Source of the DNA: an uncultured beta proteobacterium | GTDB lineage: Bacteria > Pseudomonadota > Gammaproteobacteria > Burkholderiales > Burkholderiaceae | Direction: 5' to 3' | Length of the DNA: 14,499 nucleotides | NCBI GenBank assembly: GCA_903827075.1 | Contig: CAIKGX010000213.1 | Location: 1-14,499, forward strand | In this document: positions 1 to 8,530 of the stretch, in pieces | Layout of the letters: each line of letters begins with the position of its first letter | Position numbering within the stretch: position 1 is the stretch's first letter | Notes under the pieces: model-generated | What the model was told of the DNA's origin: nothing | Database searches by the model: none | What the model saw: only the letters and a program-made list of their open reading frames with translations | Made by a program: the position numbers and the translations under genes

Positions 1-1
1 A

Positions 2-1213
2 ATGAACCGCTTATTACAGGGCGATGTGGGCAGCGGCAAAACCGTGATTGCTGCTTTAGCAGCGGCGCGGGCAATAGACTCTGGTTATCAAGCAGCGGTG
101 ATGGCACCAACCGAAATTTTGGCTGAGCAACATTACCTCAAAATGAAAGAGTGGTTTGAGCCTTTGGGCATCACAGTAGCTTGGTTGTCAGGAAGCTTGA
201 AGGCTAAAGAAAAAAGGCTGGCACAAGAAGTCATTGAGGGGGGTCAAGCCCAACTCATTATCGGTACACATGCACTCATTCAAGACAAAGTAAGCTTTGC
301 TAAATTAGGGCTAGCAGTGATTGATGAGCAGCATCGGTTTGGTGTGAGGCAGCGTTTAGAGATTCAGCAACGAGTCGGGTCAAAGCTGCTTTACTGTCAT
401 CAAATGATGATGTCGGCTACTCCAATTCCGCGTACTTTAGCGATGACGTATTACGCCGACCTAGATGTATCTGTTATCGATGAACTGCCACCAGGAAGAA
501 AACCGATTACCACTAAGGTGGTGAAAGCGGTGCGCCGTGATGAGGTGATTGGTGGTTTGCAAGATTGGTTAAAAAAAGGCTTGCAAGCATATTGGGTTTG
601 CCCTCTGATTGAAGAGTCTGAGGCACTTCAATTGCAAACCGCTGTAGAGAGTTTTGAGCAACTCACTCTTGCTCTGCCTGAGTTTAAAGTCGGATTGGTA
701 CATGGTCGCCTAAAGAGCGAAGAAAAAGCCGCGGTGATGGCCGCATTTAAGGCAAATGAAATTCAATTGCTTGTTGCCACTACGGTCATTGAGGTGGGGG
801 TAGATGTACCCAATGCCGCATTGATGGTGATAGAGCATGCAGAACGTTTTGGCTATGCGCAGATTCATCAATTAAGAGGGCGCGTAGGTCGTGGTGCAGC
901 CGACTCAGTCTGCATTTTGATGTATGCCGAACCACTTTCTTTGGCGGCAAAAGAACGCCTGCAGACTTTAAGAGAAACCTCTGATGGGTTTGTGATTGCT
1001 GAGCGAGATTTATCGCTGCGTGGCCCAGGTGAACTGTTGGGGGCAAAACAGTCAGGCGATGCCATGCTACGTTTTGTGGATTTGCAGCGAGATGCCTGGT
1101 TGATTGAGTTAGCACAGCAGGCAGCGGATCGTTTATTGGCAGAGCATGGCGATGTAGTCGAGCGCCATTTAGAGCGTTGGCTGGGCTCTCGCACAGAATT
1201 TCTAAAGGCCTGA
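2..1213 (+). CDS. recG: ATP-dependent DNA helicase RecG, C-terminal part (5' end outside window)
   Basis: RecG is a superfamily 2 helicase that remodels stalled replication forks and Holliday junctions. The visible 403 residues begin just before the Walker A motif GDVGSGKT (residues 7-14). They continue through the DEQH box with DEQHRFG (108-114), motif III SATPIPRT (138-145), the motif V region ATTVIEVGVDVPNAA and the motif VI region QLRGRVGRG, and end with the wedge-coupling TRG-type segment LRGPGELLGAKQSG. DEQH rather than DEAD/DEAH is normal for RecG. The family is usually near 690 residues, so the N-terminal wedge/OB domain and the true start lie upstream of base 1; the ATG at base 2 is an internal methionine. 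Helicase motifs are intact and there is no frameshift. It is followed after 10 bases by oxyR on the same strand, so the two are probably co-transcribed. Confidence 0.97.
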   Translation: MNRLLQGDVGSGKTVIAALAAARAIDSGYQAAVMAPTEILAEQHYLKMKEWFEPLGITVAWLSGSLKAKEKRLAQEVIEGGQAQLIIGTHALIQDKVSFAKLGLAVIDEQHRFGVRQRLEIQQRVGSKLLYCHQMMMSATPIPRTLAMTYYADLDVSVIDELPPGRKPITTKVVKAVRRDEVIGGLQDWLKKGLQAYWVCPLIEESEALQLQTAVESFEQLTLALPEFKVGLVHGRLKSEEKAAVMAAFKANEIQLLVATTVIEVGVDVPNAALMVIEHAERFGYAQIHQLRGRVGRGAADSVCILMYAEPLSLAAKERLQTLRETSDGFVIAERDLSLRGPGELLGAKQSGDAMLRFVDLQRDAWLIELAQQAADRLLAEHGDVVERHLERWLGSRTEFLKA

Positions 1214-1217
1214 TAAT
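1212..1217 (+). promoter_or_regulatory. Candidate -10 box in front of oxyR (possible leaderless start)
   Basis: GATAAT matches the sigma-70 -10 consensus at 5 of 6 positions. Its last base is placed so that a start point seven bases downstream would be the A of the oxyR ATG at 1224. No Shine-Dalgarno sequence is visible in the 10-base recG-oxyR gap. No good -35 is seen: the best at 16-base spacing, CGCACA at 1190-1195, matches 3 of 6. The hexamer overlaps the recG stop codon. It may be chance in AT-rich spacer. Confidence 0.25.
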
Positions 1218-1223
1218 TACGCT

Positions 1224-2156
1224 ATGACTCTTACAGAACTTCGATACATTGTTGCCGTTGCCAGAGAGCGCCATTTTGGTCGTGCGGCAGAAGCTTGTCA
1301 CGTTTCTCAGCCTACCTTATCAGTTGCTATTAAAAAGCTGGAAGAAGAGTTGGGCACTCAAATATTCGAGCGCACCAATACTGAAGTTGCTATGACGAGT
1401 CTGGGCACTTTGATTGTGGAGCAGGCTCAAAGGGTATTAGAGGAAGCCAAATCTTTAAAACATCTAGCAAAGCATGGACAAGATCCGCTGTCAGGCCCTT
1501 TGCGTTTAGGGGCCATTTACACGATTGCGCCATATCTTCTACCCAGTTTGGTACGAGTATCTAGAGAGCTTATGCCAAACGCCCCTTTATTTTTAGAGGA
1601 AAATTTCACGGTGCGTTTACTAGAAATGTTGCGTCAGGGTGCGCTCGATTGCGCAGTGTTGGCCGACCCCTTTCCCAGTAGCGGACTAGAGGTGATTGAC
1701 TTATATGAAGAACCTTTTTTAGTAGCCGTTCCCAAGGATCATCCTTGGCAGAGCCGAGCTTTTATTGCGCATCAAGAGCTTAAAGAGCAAAACACTTTAT
1801 TACTGGGCGCAGGCCATTGTTTTAGAGATCATGTTTTGGGTGTCTGCCCTGAGTTAAATCGTTTGGGTTCAGGTTCAACCATAGGTGAGCAGCGTAGCTT
1901 CGAAGGATCTTCCCTGGAGACTATTCGCCAAATGGTGGCGGGTGGTATTGGTATCTCTGTTTTGCCGCGAACCTCAGTGGCAGATCCCATGACAAAAGAA
2001 GGTTTGATTCGCTATATCTCCCTTGAAAATCCCATCCCTACAAGACGAGTGTGTTTAGTTTGGCGAAAGAGCTATCCACGCGGCGCTGCCATGCAAAAGC
2101 TAGCGCAAATTATTCAGCAGTGTGAGCTGCCTGGCGTCACTTTTATCAATGCGTGA
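1224..2156 (+). CDS. oxyR: Hydrogen peroxide-sensing LysR-family regulator OxyR
   Basis: OxyR is a cytoplasmic transcription factor that forms an intramolecular disulfide on exposure to peroxide and then activates antioxidant genes. The 310-residue protein has an N-terminal LysR winged helix-turn-helix (about residues 1-60, with [28 protein letters not shown]) and a periplasmic-binding-protein-like sensor domain (about 90-300). The assignment to OxyR rather than another LysR regulator rests on the segment [12 protein letters not shown], which puts the two redox cysteines at residues 199 and 208, the same numbering as in E. coli OxyR. The GGIGISVLP segment near residue 240 also fits. The start at 1224 gives the canonical [14 protein letters not shown]-terminus. 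The gene lies between recG (10-base gap) and ubiA (8-base overlap). No classic target such as ahpC, katG or dps is in the window. Confidence 0.96.
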   Translation: MTLTELRYIVAVARERHFGRAAEACHVSQPTLSVAIKKLEEELGTQIFERTNTEVAMTSLGTLIVEQAQRVLEEAKSLKHLAKHGQDPLSGPLRLGAIYTIAPYLLPSLVRVSRELMPNAPLFLEENFTVRLLEMLRQGALDCAVLADPFPSSGLEVIDLYEEPFLVAVPKDHPWQSRAFIAHQELKEQNTLLLGAGHCFRDHVLGVCPELNRLGSGSTIGEQRSFEGSSLETIRQMVAGGIGISVLPRTSVADPMTKEGLIRYISLENPIPTRRVCLVWRKSYPRGAAMQKLAQIIQQCELPGVTFINA

Positions 2157-3006
2157 TCGCTTAGTATCTTATGGCTATCTCATTCGCTTAGATAAGCCTA
2201 TCGGTACGCTGTTGTTGTTATGGCCAACTTATTGGGCACTGTGGTTAGCAAGCGGCGGCTTTCCTAAATGGTCGGTTTTGATGATCTTTACGCTAGGTAC
2301 ATTTTTGATGCGTAGTGCGGGTTGTGCCATTAATGATTATGCCGACCGCGATTTTGATCGGTACGTGCAAAGGACAAAAGAGCGCCCCGTAACGAGCGGA
2401 AAAATTTCTGGAAAAGAAGCGCTTGGAGTTGCTGCGGTTTTAGCTATCGCAGCCTTTTTGTTAATTCAGCCACTCAATACGCTGACTAAAGCGCTCTCGG
2501 TATTGGCTTTATTGGTGGCAATGATTTATCCATTTACCAAGCGTTTCTTAGCGGTCCCACAAGCTGTTCTAGGGGTTGCCTTTGGATTTGGCATTCCGAT
2601 GGCTTATGCCGCTGTGCTTGGGTTTATTCCGCTAGAGGCTTGGATTTTATTTGTGGGAAATGTGTTTTGGGCGATTGCTTATGACACTGCCTATGCGATG
2701 GTTGATAAGGATGATGATCTGCGCCTAGGTCTACGTACATCTGCTATTACCTTTGGACGTTTTGATGTTGCTGCTATTGCAGTGAGCTATGGGATTTTAT
2801 TTCTGAGTCAGATCATGGTCGCCCACTTAGCTAATCTGAGTCCTTACTTTTACCTGGGATGGATTGCTGCGGTAATTTGCGCCGTTTATCACCTCAAATT
2901 AGTTGCCACCAGAGAGCGCGCTGCGTGCTTTAAAGCATTCCGTCACAACAACTGGTTGGGCGGTTTTCTTTTCTTGGGTATTGTGCTTGGTTTAGCTCTG
3001 GCCTAA
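2149..3006 (+). CDS. ubiA: 4-hydroxybenzoate octaprenyltransferase UbiA
   Basis: UbiA is an inner-membrane prenyltransferase that attaches the polyprenyl tail to 4-hydroxybenzoate, an early committed step of ubiquinone synthesis. The 285-residue protein is almost entirely hydrophobic helices. It carries both Asp-rich prenyl-diphosphate/Mg2+ sites: NDYADRDFD at residues 62-70 and [12 protein letters not shown] at 179-190. The N-terminus [23 protein letters not shown] is a family hallmark. I chose ATG 2149 ([10 protein letters not shown]) over an in-frame GTG at 2122, because the GTG would add nine atypical residues and lengthen the overlap with oxyR. From 2149 the gene overlaps the oxyR stop by 8 bases in another frame, which suggests translational coupling. 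The 3' end overlaps the convergent proC by 15 bases. No chorismate lyase (ubiC) gene is nearby. Confidence 0.95.
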   Translation: MRDRLVSYGYLIRLDKPIGTLLLLWPTYWALWLASGGFPKWSVLMIFTLGTFLMRSAGCAINDYADRDFDRYVQRTKERPVTSGKISGKEALGVAAVLAIAAFLLIQPLNTLTKALSVLALLVAMIYPFTKRFLAVPQAVLGVAFGFGIPMAYAAVLGFIPLEAWILFVGNVFWAIAYDTAYAMVDKDDDLRLGLRTSAITFGRFDVAAIAVSYGILFLSQIMVAHLANLSPYFYLGWIAAVICAVYHLKLVATRERAACFKAFRHNNWLGGFLFLGIVLGLALA

Positions 3007-3855
3007 TTCGTCACCCATGGTTTTACCGCGTTTGTTTGCGGCATCAATAGCCTTTTCAAGAGCGCCATGCCAATCTAGCTGTTTGAGAATATCAAGAGCT
3101 GCAGCAGTAGTGCCACCTTTGGATGTGACCCGTTCACGCAATACACCAGCATGATCATCGGAGTTATTTGCTAGTTGAGTTGCGCCCTCTAAAGTGGCAT
3201 ACGCCAGTTTTCGGGCAGTGGCGGCATCTAAGCCTAACTTTTCACCGCTGGCCTGCATTGCTTCTAAGAAGGCAAACACATAGGCGGGACCGCTTCCAGA
3301 AACCGCTGTAACAGCATCCATGAGCTTTTCTTCATTCACCCATACAGTTTGACCTACTGCATTGCAAATTGTTTCTGCGAGAGTGCGGTCTGATTGATTT
3401 ACTGCAGCATCAGCAAATAAACCGGTAATGCCTTTACCGATGAGTGCTGGGGTATTGGGCATAGCACGTACGCAGCGCTCATGATCTAGCCAGCGACTCA
3501 TATCCTGAATGCGAATGCCAGCAGCAATACTCAAAATCAGTGGTCCAGGTGCAGTCACATGCTTTAACTTTGAGCTTAAGGTTTTCGCAACTACATTAAA
3601 GTCTTGCGGTTTGATGGCCATCACCACTACATTATTTTTGGAGAAGTCAAACGCAATTTGCTCTAAGGCACCAATGACCTGCACGCCAAAATCAGCGTGT
3701 AATTGAATGCCTGTGCTGGCATTAGCCTCTACAACCGAAAGCTGATTGGCTTCAAAGCCATTGGCCAATAATCCGCTGATCAAGGCGCGACCCATATTGC
3801 CACCGCCAATAAAGGTGATGTGGGATTTGGTGTTGTTCTCTTGTGTACTCATCAT
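2992..3855 (-). CDS. proC: Pyrroline-5-carboxylate reductase ProC
   Basis: ProC catalyses the last step of proline synthesis, NAD(P)H-dependent reduction of 1-pyrroline-5-carboxylate, in the cytoplasm. The 287-residue protein has an N-terminal Rossmann fold with GGGNMG at residues 17-22, then RAMPNTPA at 130-137. The C-terminal dimerisation/catalytic domain carries VSGSGPAY at 185-192 and RVTSKGGTT at 242-250, together the P5C reductase signature. Length is slightly above the usual about 270. Two consecutive ATG codons (3855 and 3852) are possible starts; using the first gives a 4-base ATGA overlap with the yggS stop. It is the last gene of a run glcD-glcE-glcF-yggS-proC. Pairing of yggS with proC is common across bacteria. 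Its 3' end overlaps ubiA on the other strand by 15 bases, and no separate terminator is visible. Confidence 0.96.
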   Translation of the reverse strand: MMSTQENNTKSHITFIGGGNMGRALISGLLANGFEANQLSVVEANASTGIQLHADFGVQVIGALEQIAFDFSKNNVVVMAIKPQDFNVVAKTLSSKLKHVTAPGPLILSIAAGIRIQDMSRWLDHERCVRAMPNTPALIGKGITGLFADAAVNQSDRTLAETICNAVGQTVWVNEEKLMDAVTAVSGSGPAYVFAFLEAMQASGEKLGLDAATARKLAYATLEGATQLANNSDDHAGVLRERVTSKGGTTAAALDILKQLDWHGALEKAIDAANKRGKTMGDELGQS

Positions 3856-4577
3856 ACGTTTATCTTATCGCGCTTCCCAAATATGGCCGTTCCTACTCGT
3901 ATCATGGTACTGCCTTCAGCGATTGCGGCTTCCATATCATCTGACATCCCCATTGATAGGGTGTCAAAGAATTCATAGCCGACATCATGGAGATGTTTCA
4001 TTTGTATTTGAAGAAAGCATTCCCGGACTAATCCAAAGGCCTTACGTTGAGTCTCCACATCTGGATTGGGAGCTGGGATGGCCATGATTCCCCTGAGGAT
4101 GAGATGCGGTAGCTTGGCAATGGCATTACAGAGCTCTTCGGCTTGGGATGGTGATAGGCCGCTCTTGCTATCCTCTTCACTCACATTGATCTGAATGCAC
4201 AATTGCAGTCCCCCTAGGTCCGGGAATTCACCGCGTTGTGCTGAGAGGCGTTCTGCGATTTTGAGGCGATCTACGCTATGAACCCAATCAAAATGCTCTG
4301 CCACTTCCCTGGTCTTATTGCTTTGCAAGGGCCCAATAAAATGCCATTCTAGCCAAGGGCGTAATTTGGCTAATTGCACAATTTTTTCTACGGCCTCTTG
4401 GACATAATTTTCGCCAAAAGCGGTTTGACCCGCGTGCATCGCCTCTTCAATTGCGCGAGCGGGAAAAGTTTTACTCACAGCCAATAATTGGATATCTTCT
4501 GGCTCACGATGTGCGGCCAGTGCAGCTAATTCAAGTCGCTGCCTGACTCCGATGATGTTATTGGTAATCTGGCTCAT
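3852..4577 (-). CDS. yggS: YggS/PROSC-family pyridoxal phosphate homeostasis protein
   Basis: This family binds PLP on a single alanine-racemase-like barrel and keeps free PLP and amino/keto-acid pools in balance; no enzymatic reaction is established. The 241-residue protein has LLAVSKTFP with the PLP lysine at residue 36, the family position. It also has AFGENYVQEA (53-62), WHFIGPLQSNK (78-88), LSMGMSDDMEAAI (207-219) and the phosphate-binding RVGTAIFG (227-234). Length matches the family (about 230-240). It overlaps glcF upstream by 4 bases and proC downstream by 4 bases, both as ATGA, so its translation is probably coupled to both neighbours. Confidence 0.95.
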   Translation of the reverse strand: MSQITNNIIGVRQRLELAALAAHREPEDIQLLAVSKTFPARAIEEAMHAGQTAFGENYVQEAVEKIVQLAKLRPWLEWHFIGPLQSNKTREVAEHFDWVHSVDRLKIAERLSAQRGEFPDLGGLQLCIQINVSEEDSKSGLSPSQAEELCNAIAKLPHLILRGIMAIPAPNPDVETQRKAFGLVRECFLQIQMKHLHDVGYEFFDTLSMGMSDDMEAAIAEGSTMIRVGTAIFGKRDKINV

Positions 4578-5854
4578 TGCTTGTGGAGATTTTTATCGGC
4601 GACTAATTGATCCACGATTTCAATCCAATGCAGTACTGGTGTGTCATCTTGTTGTAGGTGGGTAATGCAACCAATATTGCCGGACACAATGACTTGTGAG
4701 CCTGATTCTTCGCAGGCGGCATTTAAGTGAGTTAACTTATTCTGGCGTAGTTGCTCAGAGAGCTGAGGTTGGGTAACGGAGTAAGTGCCAGCAGAGCCGC
4801 AACAGAGATGACTGTCAGTACACAAGCGCACCCCAATCCCAATGCCAGAAAGCAGACTTTCTACCTTACCGCGGATTTGTTGGCCGTGCTGCAAAGTGCA
4901 GGGTGGGTGATACACCACGCCTGGTTTTGGATCTGCTCCTACCAAAGTAATTAGTTCACTCTGAAGTATTGGTAGGATTTCAGAAATATCTTTAGTGAGC
5001 TCAGAGATCTTCTTGGCCTTAGTGGCATATAGCGGATCATTAGCAAACAGATGGCCATAGTCTTTCACCATGACACCGCAACCGGAAGCAGTCATCACAA
5101 TCGCTTCGGCACCACTCTCCACTAAAGGCCACCAAGCATCCATGTTTTGTTTGGCATTATCTAGTCCGCCCGCTTGATCATTCAGGTGGTAACGCAGGGC
5201 GCCACAACAAGTTGCATTGGGCGCGCTAATCAATTGAATCTTTAGAGCATCTAAAACCCTAGCAGTTGCGGAATTAATATTGGGAAGCATGCCTGGTTGA
5301 ACACAACCCTCCAGTAATAACATCTTGCGAGCATGGATTGTCTGTGGTCTGGCATAAGGATCGGTAGTGCTGGCTAAAGCTTTACTCTTAGCCTCTGGGA
5401 TCTTGCGTTTAATGCCAGCAGGCATTAGCGGGCGAACCAAGCGCCCCAAAGTCATTGCTGAATTAAATAAGACGGGACTTGTAAGCCCTTCTTTTAAAGC
5501 CCAACGGGTTAAGCGCTGCGAGAGAGGACGCTCTGGCGTATTGTCTTCAGCCCACTTGCGACCGATGTCAACTAAATTGCCGTACTGCACACCACTGGGG
5601 CAAGTACTTTCGCAATTGCGGCAAGTAAGGCAGCGATCCAAATGAAGCCGCGTTTTTTCTGTTGGGGCTTGGCCTTCGGCCATTTGCTTAATTAAATAGA
5701 TGCGACCACGAGGACCGTCGAGTTCATCGCCAAGCAGCTGATAGGTAGGGCAGGTGGCAGTGCAAAAACCGCAGTGCACACATTTCCCCAGAATGCGGGC
5801 AGCTTCAATACCTTCAGGCGTATTGGCAAATTGGGGGGCGAGTTGAGTTTGCAT
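4574..5854 (-). CDS. glcF: Glycolate oxidase iron-sulfur subunit GlcF
   Basis: GlcF is the Fe-S subunit of the membrane-associated glycolate dehydrogenase (GlcDEF) and is thought to carry electrons from the flavin subunits to the quinone pool. The 426-residue protein has two ferredoxin-type 4Fe-4S motifs near the N-terminus: cysteines 25, 28, 31, 35 and 75, 78, 81, 85, each ending CP. Two CCG-type domains follow, with ATCCGALRYH near 215-223 and HLCCGSAGTYS near 349-359. The latter are typical of the GlcF/LutA/heterodisulfide-reductase superfamily. Length is near that of E. coli GlcF (about 407). It starts 8 bases after the glcE stop and overlaps yggS by 4 bases. The order glcD-glcE-glcF separates it from lactate-utilisation LutA. 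Confidence 0.95.
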   Translation of the reverse strand: MQTQLAPQFANTPEGIEAARILGKCVHCGFCTATCPTYQLLGDELDGPRGRIYLIKQMAEGQAPTEKTRLHLDRCLTCRNCESTCPSGVQYGNLVDIGRKWAEDNTPERPLSQRLTRWALKEGLTSPVLFNSAMTLGRLVRPLMPAGIKRKIPEAKSKALASTTDPYARPQTIHARKMLLLEGCVQPGMLPNINSATARVLDALKIQLISAPNATCCGALRYHLNDQAGGLDNAKQNMDAWWPLVESGAEAIVMTASGCGVMVKDYGHLFANDPLYATKAKKISELTKDISEILPILQSELITLVGADPKPGVVYHPPCTLQHGQQIRGKVESLLSGIGIGVRLCTDSHLCCGSAGTYSVTQPQLSEQLRQNKLTHLNAACEESGSQVIVSGNIGCITHLQQDDTPVLHWIEIVDQLVADKNLHKQ

Positions 5855-5862
5855 AGGGATAC

Positions 5863-7011
5863 TTAAGGAAGGCGGGAAGTTGCAAAAACACCTGCGGGAT
5901 CGAATGCAGATCGTAAGCGCATTTGGACTATTTCTAGCGATTGAGAGTGGGCTTGTTCGCTTAGCTGGGTGAATCGTTGATATGCTGGATCAACATCAGC
6001 ACCCTGTTTAAAGCGGCTTGCGTGCCCGCCATTGGACGATGCAATTTCTTTCATTGTGGCAAAGGTAGCTTCATCGCCGGGCGCTTTAATCCAGCGCTGC
6101 TGCCCATGCCATTCAAGCACTATGTCATAGCTCATATTGGGAATGCTGATGGGACCACATGCAGCCGGTAGTGACAAGCGATACAGAGTCTTGTCAGTCT
6201 CCAGATTGGTAAATGCAGTGAGATTTTGCTCGCGCAGATTACTCCAAAACTCTTTGGCTATTTTTGGATCGAGTTCAATTATATTTACTGCAGCACCCAT
6301 CAAGGGGATGGCTGCTTTAACGGCAGCAGCAGCGCCAGCTAAACGAATAGTGAGCTCACCATCGTCATTGGCATTGCTAATCCAGCAACTGGCAGATAAA
6401 GGGAGTGGTTGTCCGGCCCACTCATTGAGTAGTTTTAACGCACGTACTTGAGAGATTTGGCATCGCAATGTGGTGGTTGCTGCCGGTTTGGGTAATACCT
6501 TAACTGAAGCCTCTAGTAGTAAAGAGAGGGTTCCCATCGAGCCGGGTAGTAGGCGAGAGACATCATAGCCTGCGACGTTCTTCATTACTTTGCCACCAAA
6601 GGATAAATCCTGGCCTTTGCCATCCAAAATGCGAGCACCTAAAACAAAGTCGCGTAGGTTGCCAACGCTGATGCGTCCAGGACCTGCCAAGCCTGCTGCA
6701 ATTGCGCCACCAAAGCTGGCGTTGTGACCAAAGTGCGGAGGCTCAAATGCCAGTACCTGATTTTTTTCGTCCAAAGCAGCCTCAATTTCTTTAAGAGGTG
6801 TGCCAGCACAGGCCGTGATTACCAGTTCTTCAGGTTGATACTCTAGGATTCCTGAGTAAGCGCTAGTATGTAATTTTTCAAAATGATTAGCATTGCCATA
6901 CCAAGATTTAGTGCCGCCACCTTCAATGGATAGCGATGTTTTGTTCTTAGCTGCATTGATAATTTGCTCACGGAATAAATCTAATTGTGCGCTGGATTGG
7001 GGGCTAGACAT
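5863..7011 (-). CDS. glcE: Glycolate oxidase FAD-binding subunit GlcE
   Basis: GlcE is the second flavoprotein-like subunit of glycolate dehydrogenase and is required for activity along with GlcD and GlcF. The 382-residue protein carries an N-terminal FAD-linked oxidase (PCMH-type) domain. Visible elements are SIEGGGTKSWYG (28-39), the PPHFGHNASFGGAIAAGLAGPGR region (91-113) and GGKVMKNVAGYDVSRLLPGSMGTL (139-162). The C-terminus ends in LRSAFDPAGVF (367-376), the shared end motif of this oxidase family. It lacks the long catalytic C-terminal half seen in GlcD, as expected for GlcE. Its ATG overlaps the glcD stop codon by one base (TAATG), an arrangement that couples translation. Confidence 0.94.
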   Translation of the reverse strand: MSSPQSSAQLDLFREQIINAAKNKTSLSIEGGGTKSWYGNANHFEKLHTSAYSGILEYQPEELVITACAGTPLKEIEAALDEKNQVLAFEPPHFGHNASFGGAIAAGLAGPGRISVGNLRDFVLGARILDGKGQDLSFGGKVMKNVAGYDVSRLLPGSMGTLSLLLEASVKVLPKPAATTTLRCQISQVRALKLLNEWAGQPLPLSASCWISNANDDGELTIRLAGAAAAVKAAIPLMGAAVNIIELDPKIAKEFWSNLREQNLTAFTNLETDKTLYRLSLPAACGPISIPNMSYDIVLEWHGQQRWIKAPGDEATFATMKEIASSNGGHASRFKQGADVDPAYQRFTQLSEQAHSQSLEIVQMRLRSAFDPAGVFATSRLP

Positions 7012-8525
7012 TAGAAGCGTTCCAATTCTGGGTGAGGAAGCTTACCGCCGCTAATACGCATACGGCCGTATTCAGCACAGCGATTTAAGGTTGGAATAGC
7101 TTTATCAGGATTAAGTAGATGCTCTGGATCAAAGGCGCTCTTGACGCCCCAGAATGATTCACGCTCACCCTCACCAAACTGGACGCACATCGAGTTAATT
7201 TTTTCAATCCCAACCCCGTGCTCGCCAGTAATAGTGCCGTCTAACTCTACGCAAGCTTCTAAAATTTCAGTACCGAATTCTTCAGCACGGTGCCATTCAT
7301 CTGGGTCGGCACCGTTAAATAAAATCAGGGGGTGCATATTGCCATCACCCGCATGAAAGACGTTTAAACAGGCTAAGCCATATTTCTTTTCCATGCCTTG
7401 GATGCGCTTTAGCAGCGTGGCAATATTTCTTCTAGGAATAGTGCCATCCATGCAGTAGTAATCTGGCGCTAAGCGCCCAGCTGCTGGGAAGGCGTTCTTG
7501 CGACCACTCCAAAACTGAAGACGCTCTGCCTCATTCTGAGAGATCTGGATCCCACTAGCGCCAGCCTCTTCCAGCACTTTAGTCATGCGCTCAATTTCTT
7601 CGGCAACCTCTTCTGGCGTTCCATCAGACTCACAAAGAAGAATGGTCTCGGCTTCTAGGTCGTAGCCTGCATGGACAAATTCCTCTACAGCTCGAGTGGT
7701 CGCTTTATCCATCATCTCTAAACCGGCTGGAATAATGCCCGCAGCAATAATTGCAGCGACGGCATTAGCTCCCTTTTCAATATCATCAAAGCTAGCCATG
7801 ATTACGCGAGCCAATTTAGGCTTGGCAATTAATTTCACAGTCACTTCAGTTACTACTGCCAGCATGCCTTCGCTACCCATTACGATGGCAAGGAGATCTA
7901 AACCAGGAGAGTCTGGCGCCAAGCTACCAAACTCCACAATCTCCCCATTCATGAGAATACCGCGCACCTTTAAGACATTGTGCAAGGTAAGGCCATACTT
8001 TAAGCAATGGACCCCACCAGAATTTTCATTGACATTACCGCCTATTGAGCAGGCAATTTGTGAGGAAGGGTCGGGTGCATAGTACAAGCCTAAATGGGCA
8101 ACGGCCTCTGAGATGGCGAGATTACGCACCCCAGGCTGCACTACTGCGGTACGGGTAAAGGGGTCAATGTTGATGATCTTTTTCAGTTTGGCCAAAGAAA
8201 GCACCAAACCTTGAGAGATGGGCATGGCGCCACCGGATAAACCAGTGCCGGATCCTCGTGGGACGATCGGTATTTCTAGGGCAAAGCAAGCCTTGAGAAT
8301 CTGAGCTACTTGCTCTTCAGTTTCTGGCAAAGCCACTGCCAAAGGCATCTTGCGGTAAGCAGCTAAACCATCACATTCATAAGGAATGGTATCTTCTGGC
8401 TCCCAAAGCAGGGCATGCTCTGGAAGAATCGGGCGCAAAGCCGATACCAATGTGGATTGAAGGGCGGTAATAGCCGCAAGGTCTGGGAGTGGGGTCACCA
8501 TATTCATATGGATCATTTTAGCCAT
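7011..8525 (-). CDS. glcD: Glycolate oxidase catalytic FAD subunit GlcD
   Basis: GlcD is the flavin subunit that oxidises glycolate to glyoxylate. The 504-residue protein has a PCMH-type FAD-binding domain with PRGSGTGLSGGA at residues 89-100 and ACSIGGNVNENSGG at 158-171. The FAD-oxidase C-terminal domain carries NVFHAGDGNMHP (388-399) and TGEHGVGIEK (433-442), with the family's active-site histidines. Length equals that of E. coli GlcD (about 499). Start choice is uncertain: the N-terminus MAKMIHMNM offers ATGs at 8525, 8516, 8507 and 8501. I report the longest, though AGG in front of 8525 is rather close and would suit 8516 about as well. It is the first gene of the five-gene run. D-lactate dehydrogenase of the same family is the main alternative, but glcE and glcF downstream argue for glycolate. 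No glcC regulator or glcB malate synthase is in the window. Confidence 0.94.
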   Translation of the reverse strand: MAKMIHMNMVTPLPDLAAITALQSTLVSALRPILPEHALLWEPEDTIPYECDGLAAYRKMPLAVALPETEEQVAQILKACFALEIPIVPRGSGTGLSGGAMPISQGLVLSLAKLKKIINIDPFTRTAVVQPGVRNLAISEAVAHLGLYYAPDPSSQIACSIGGNVNENSGGVHCLKYGLTLHNVLKVRGILMNGEIVEFGSLAPDSPGLDLLAIVMGSEGMLAVVTEVTVKLIAKPKLARVIMASFDDIEKGANAVAAIIAAGIIPAGLEMMDKATTRAVEEFVHAGYDLEAETILLCESDGTPEEVAEEIERMTKVLEEAGASGIQISQNEAERLQFWSGRKNAFPAAGRLAPDYYCMDGTIPRRNIATLLKRIQGMEKKYGLACLNVFHAGDGNMHPLILFNGADPDEWHRAEEFGTEILEACVELDGTITGEHGVGIEKINSMCVQFGEGERESFWGVKSAFDPEHLLNPDKAIPTLNRCAEYGRMRISGGKLPHPELERF

Positions 8526-8530
8526 TTACC

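Noticed and set aside
786..1301. 171-codon open frame on the - strand across recG and the start of oxyR.
   Set aside because: Shadow of two clearly conserved + strand genes; no recognisable domain and it crosses the recG-oxyR boundary.
2122..2148. GTG start extending ubiA by nine residues.
   Set aside because: Would deepen the overlap inside oxyR, and the residues are not UbiA-like; ATG 2149 gives the typical N-terminus.
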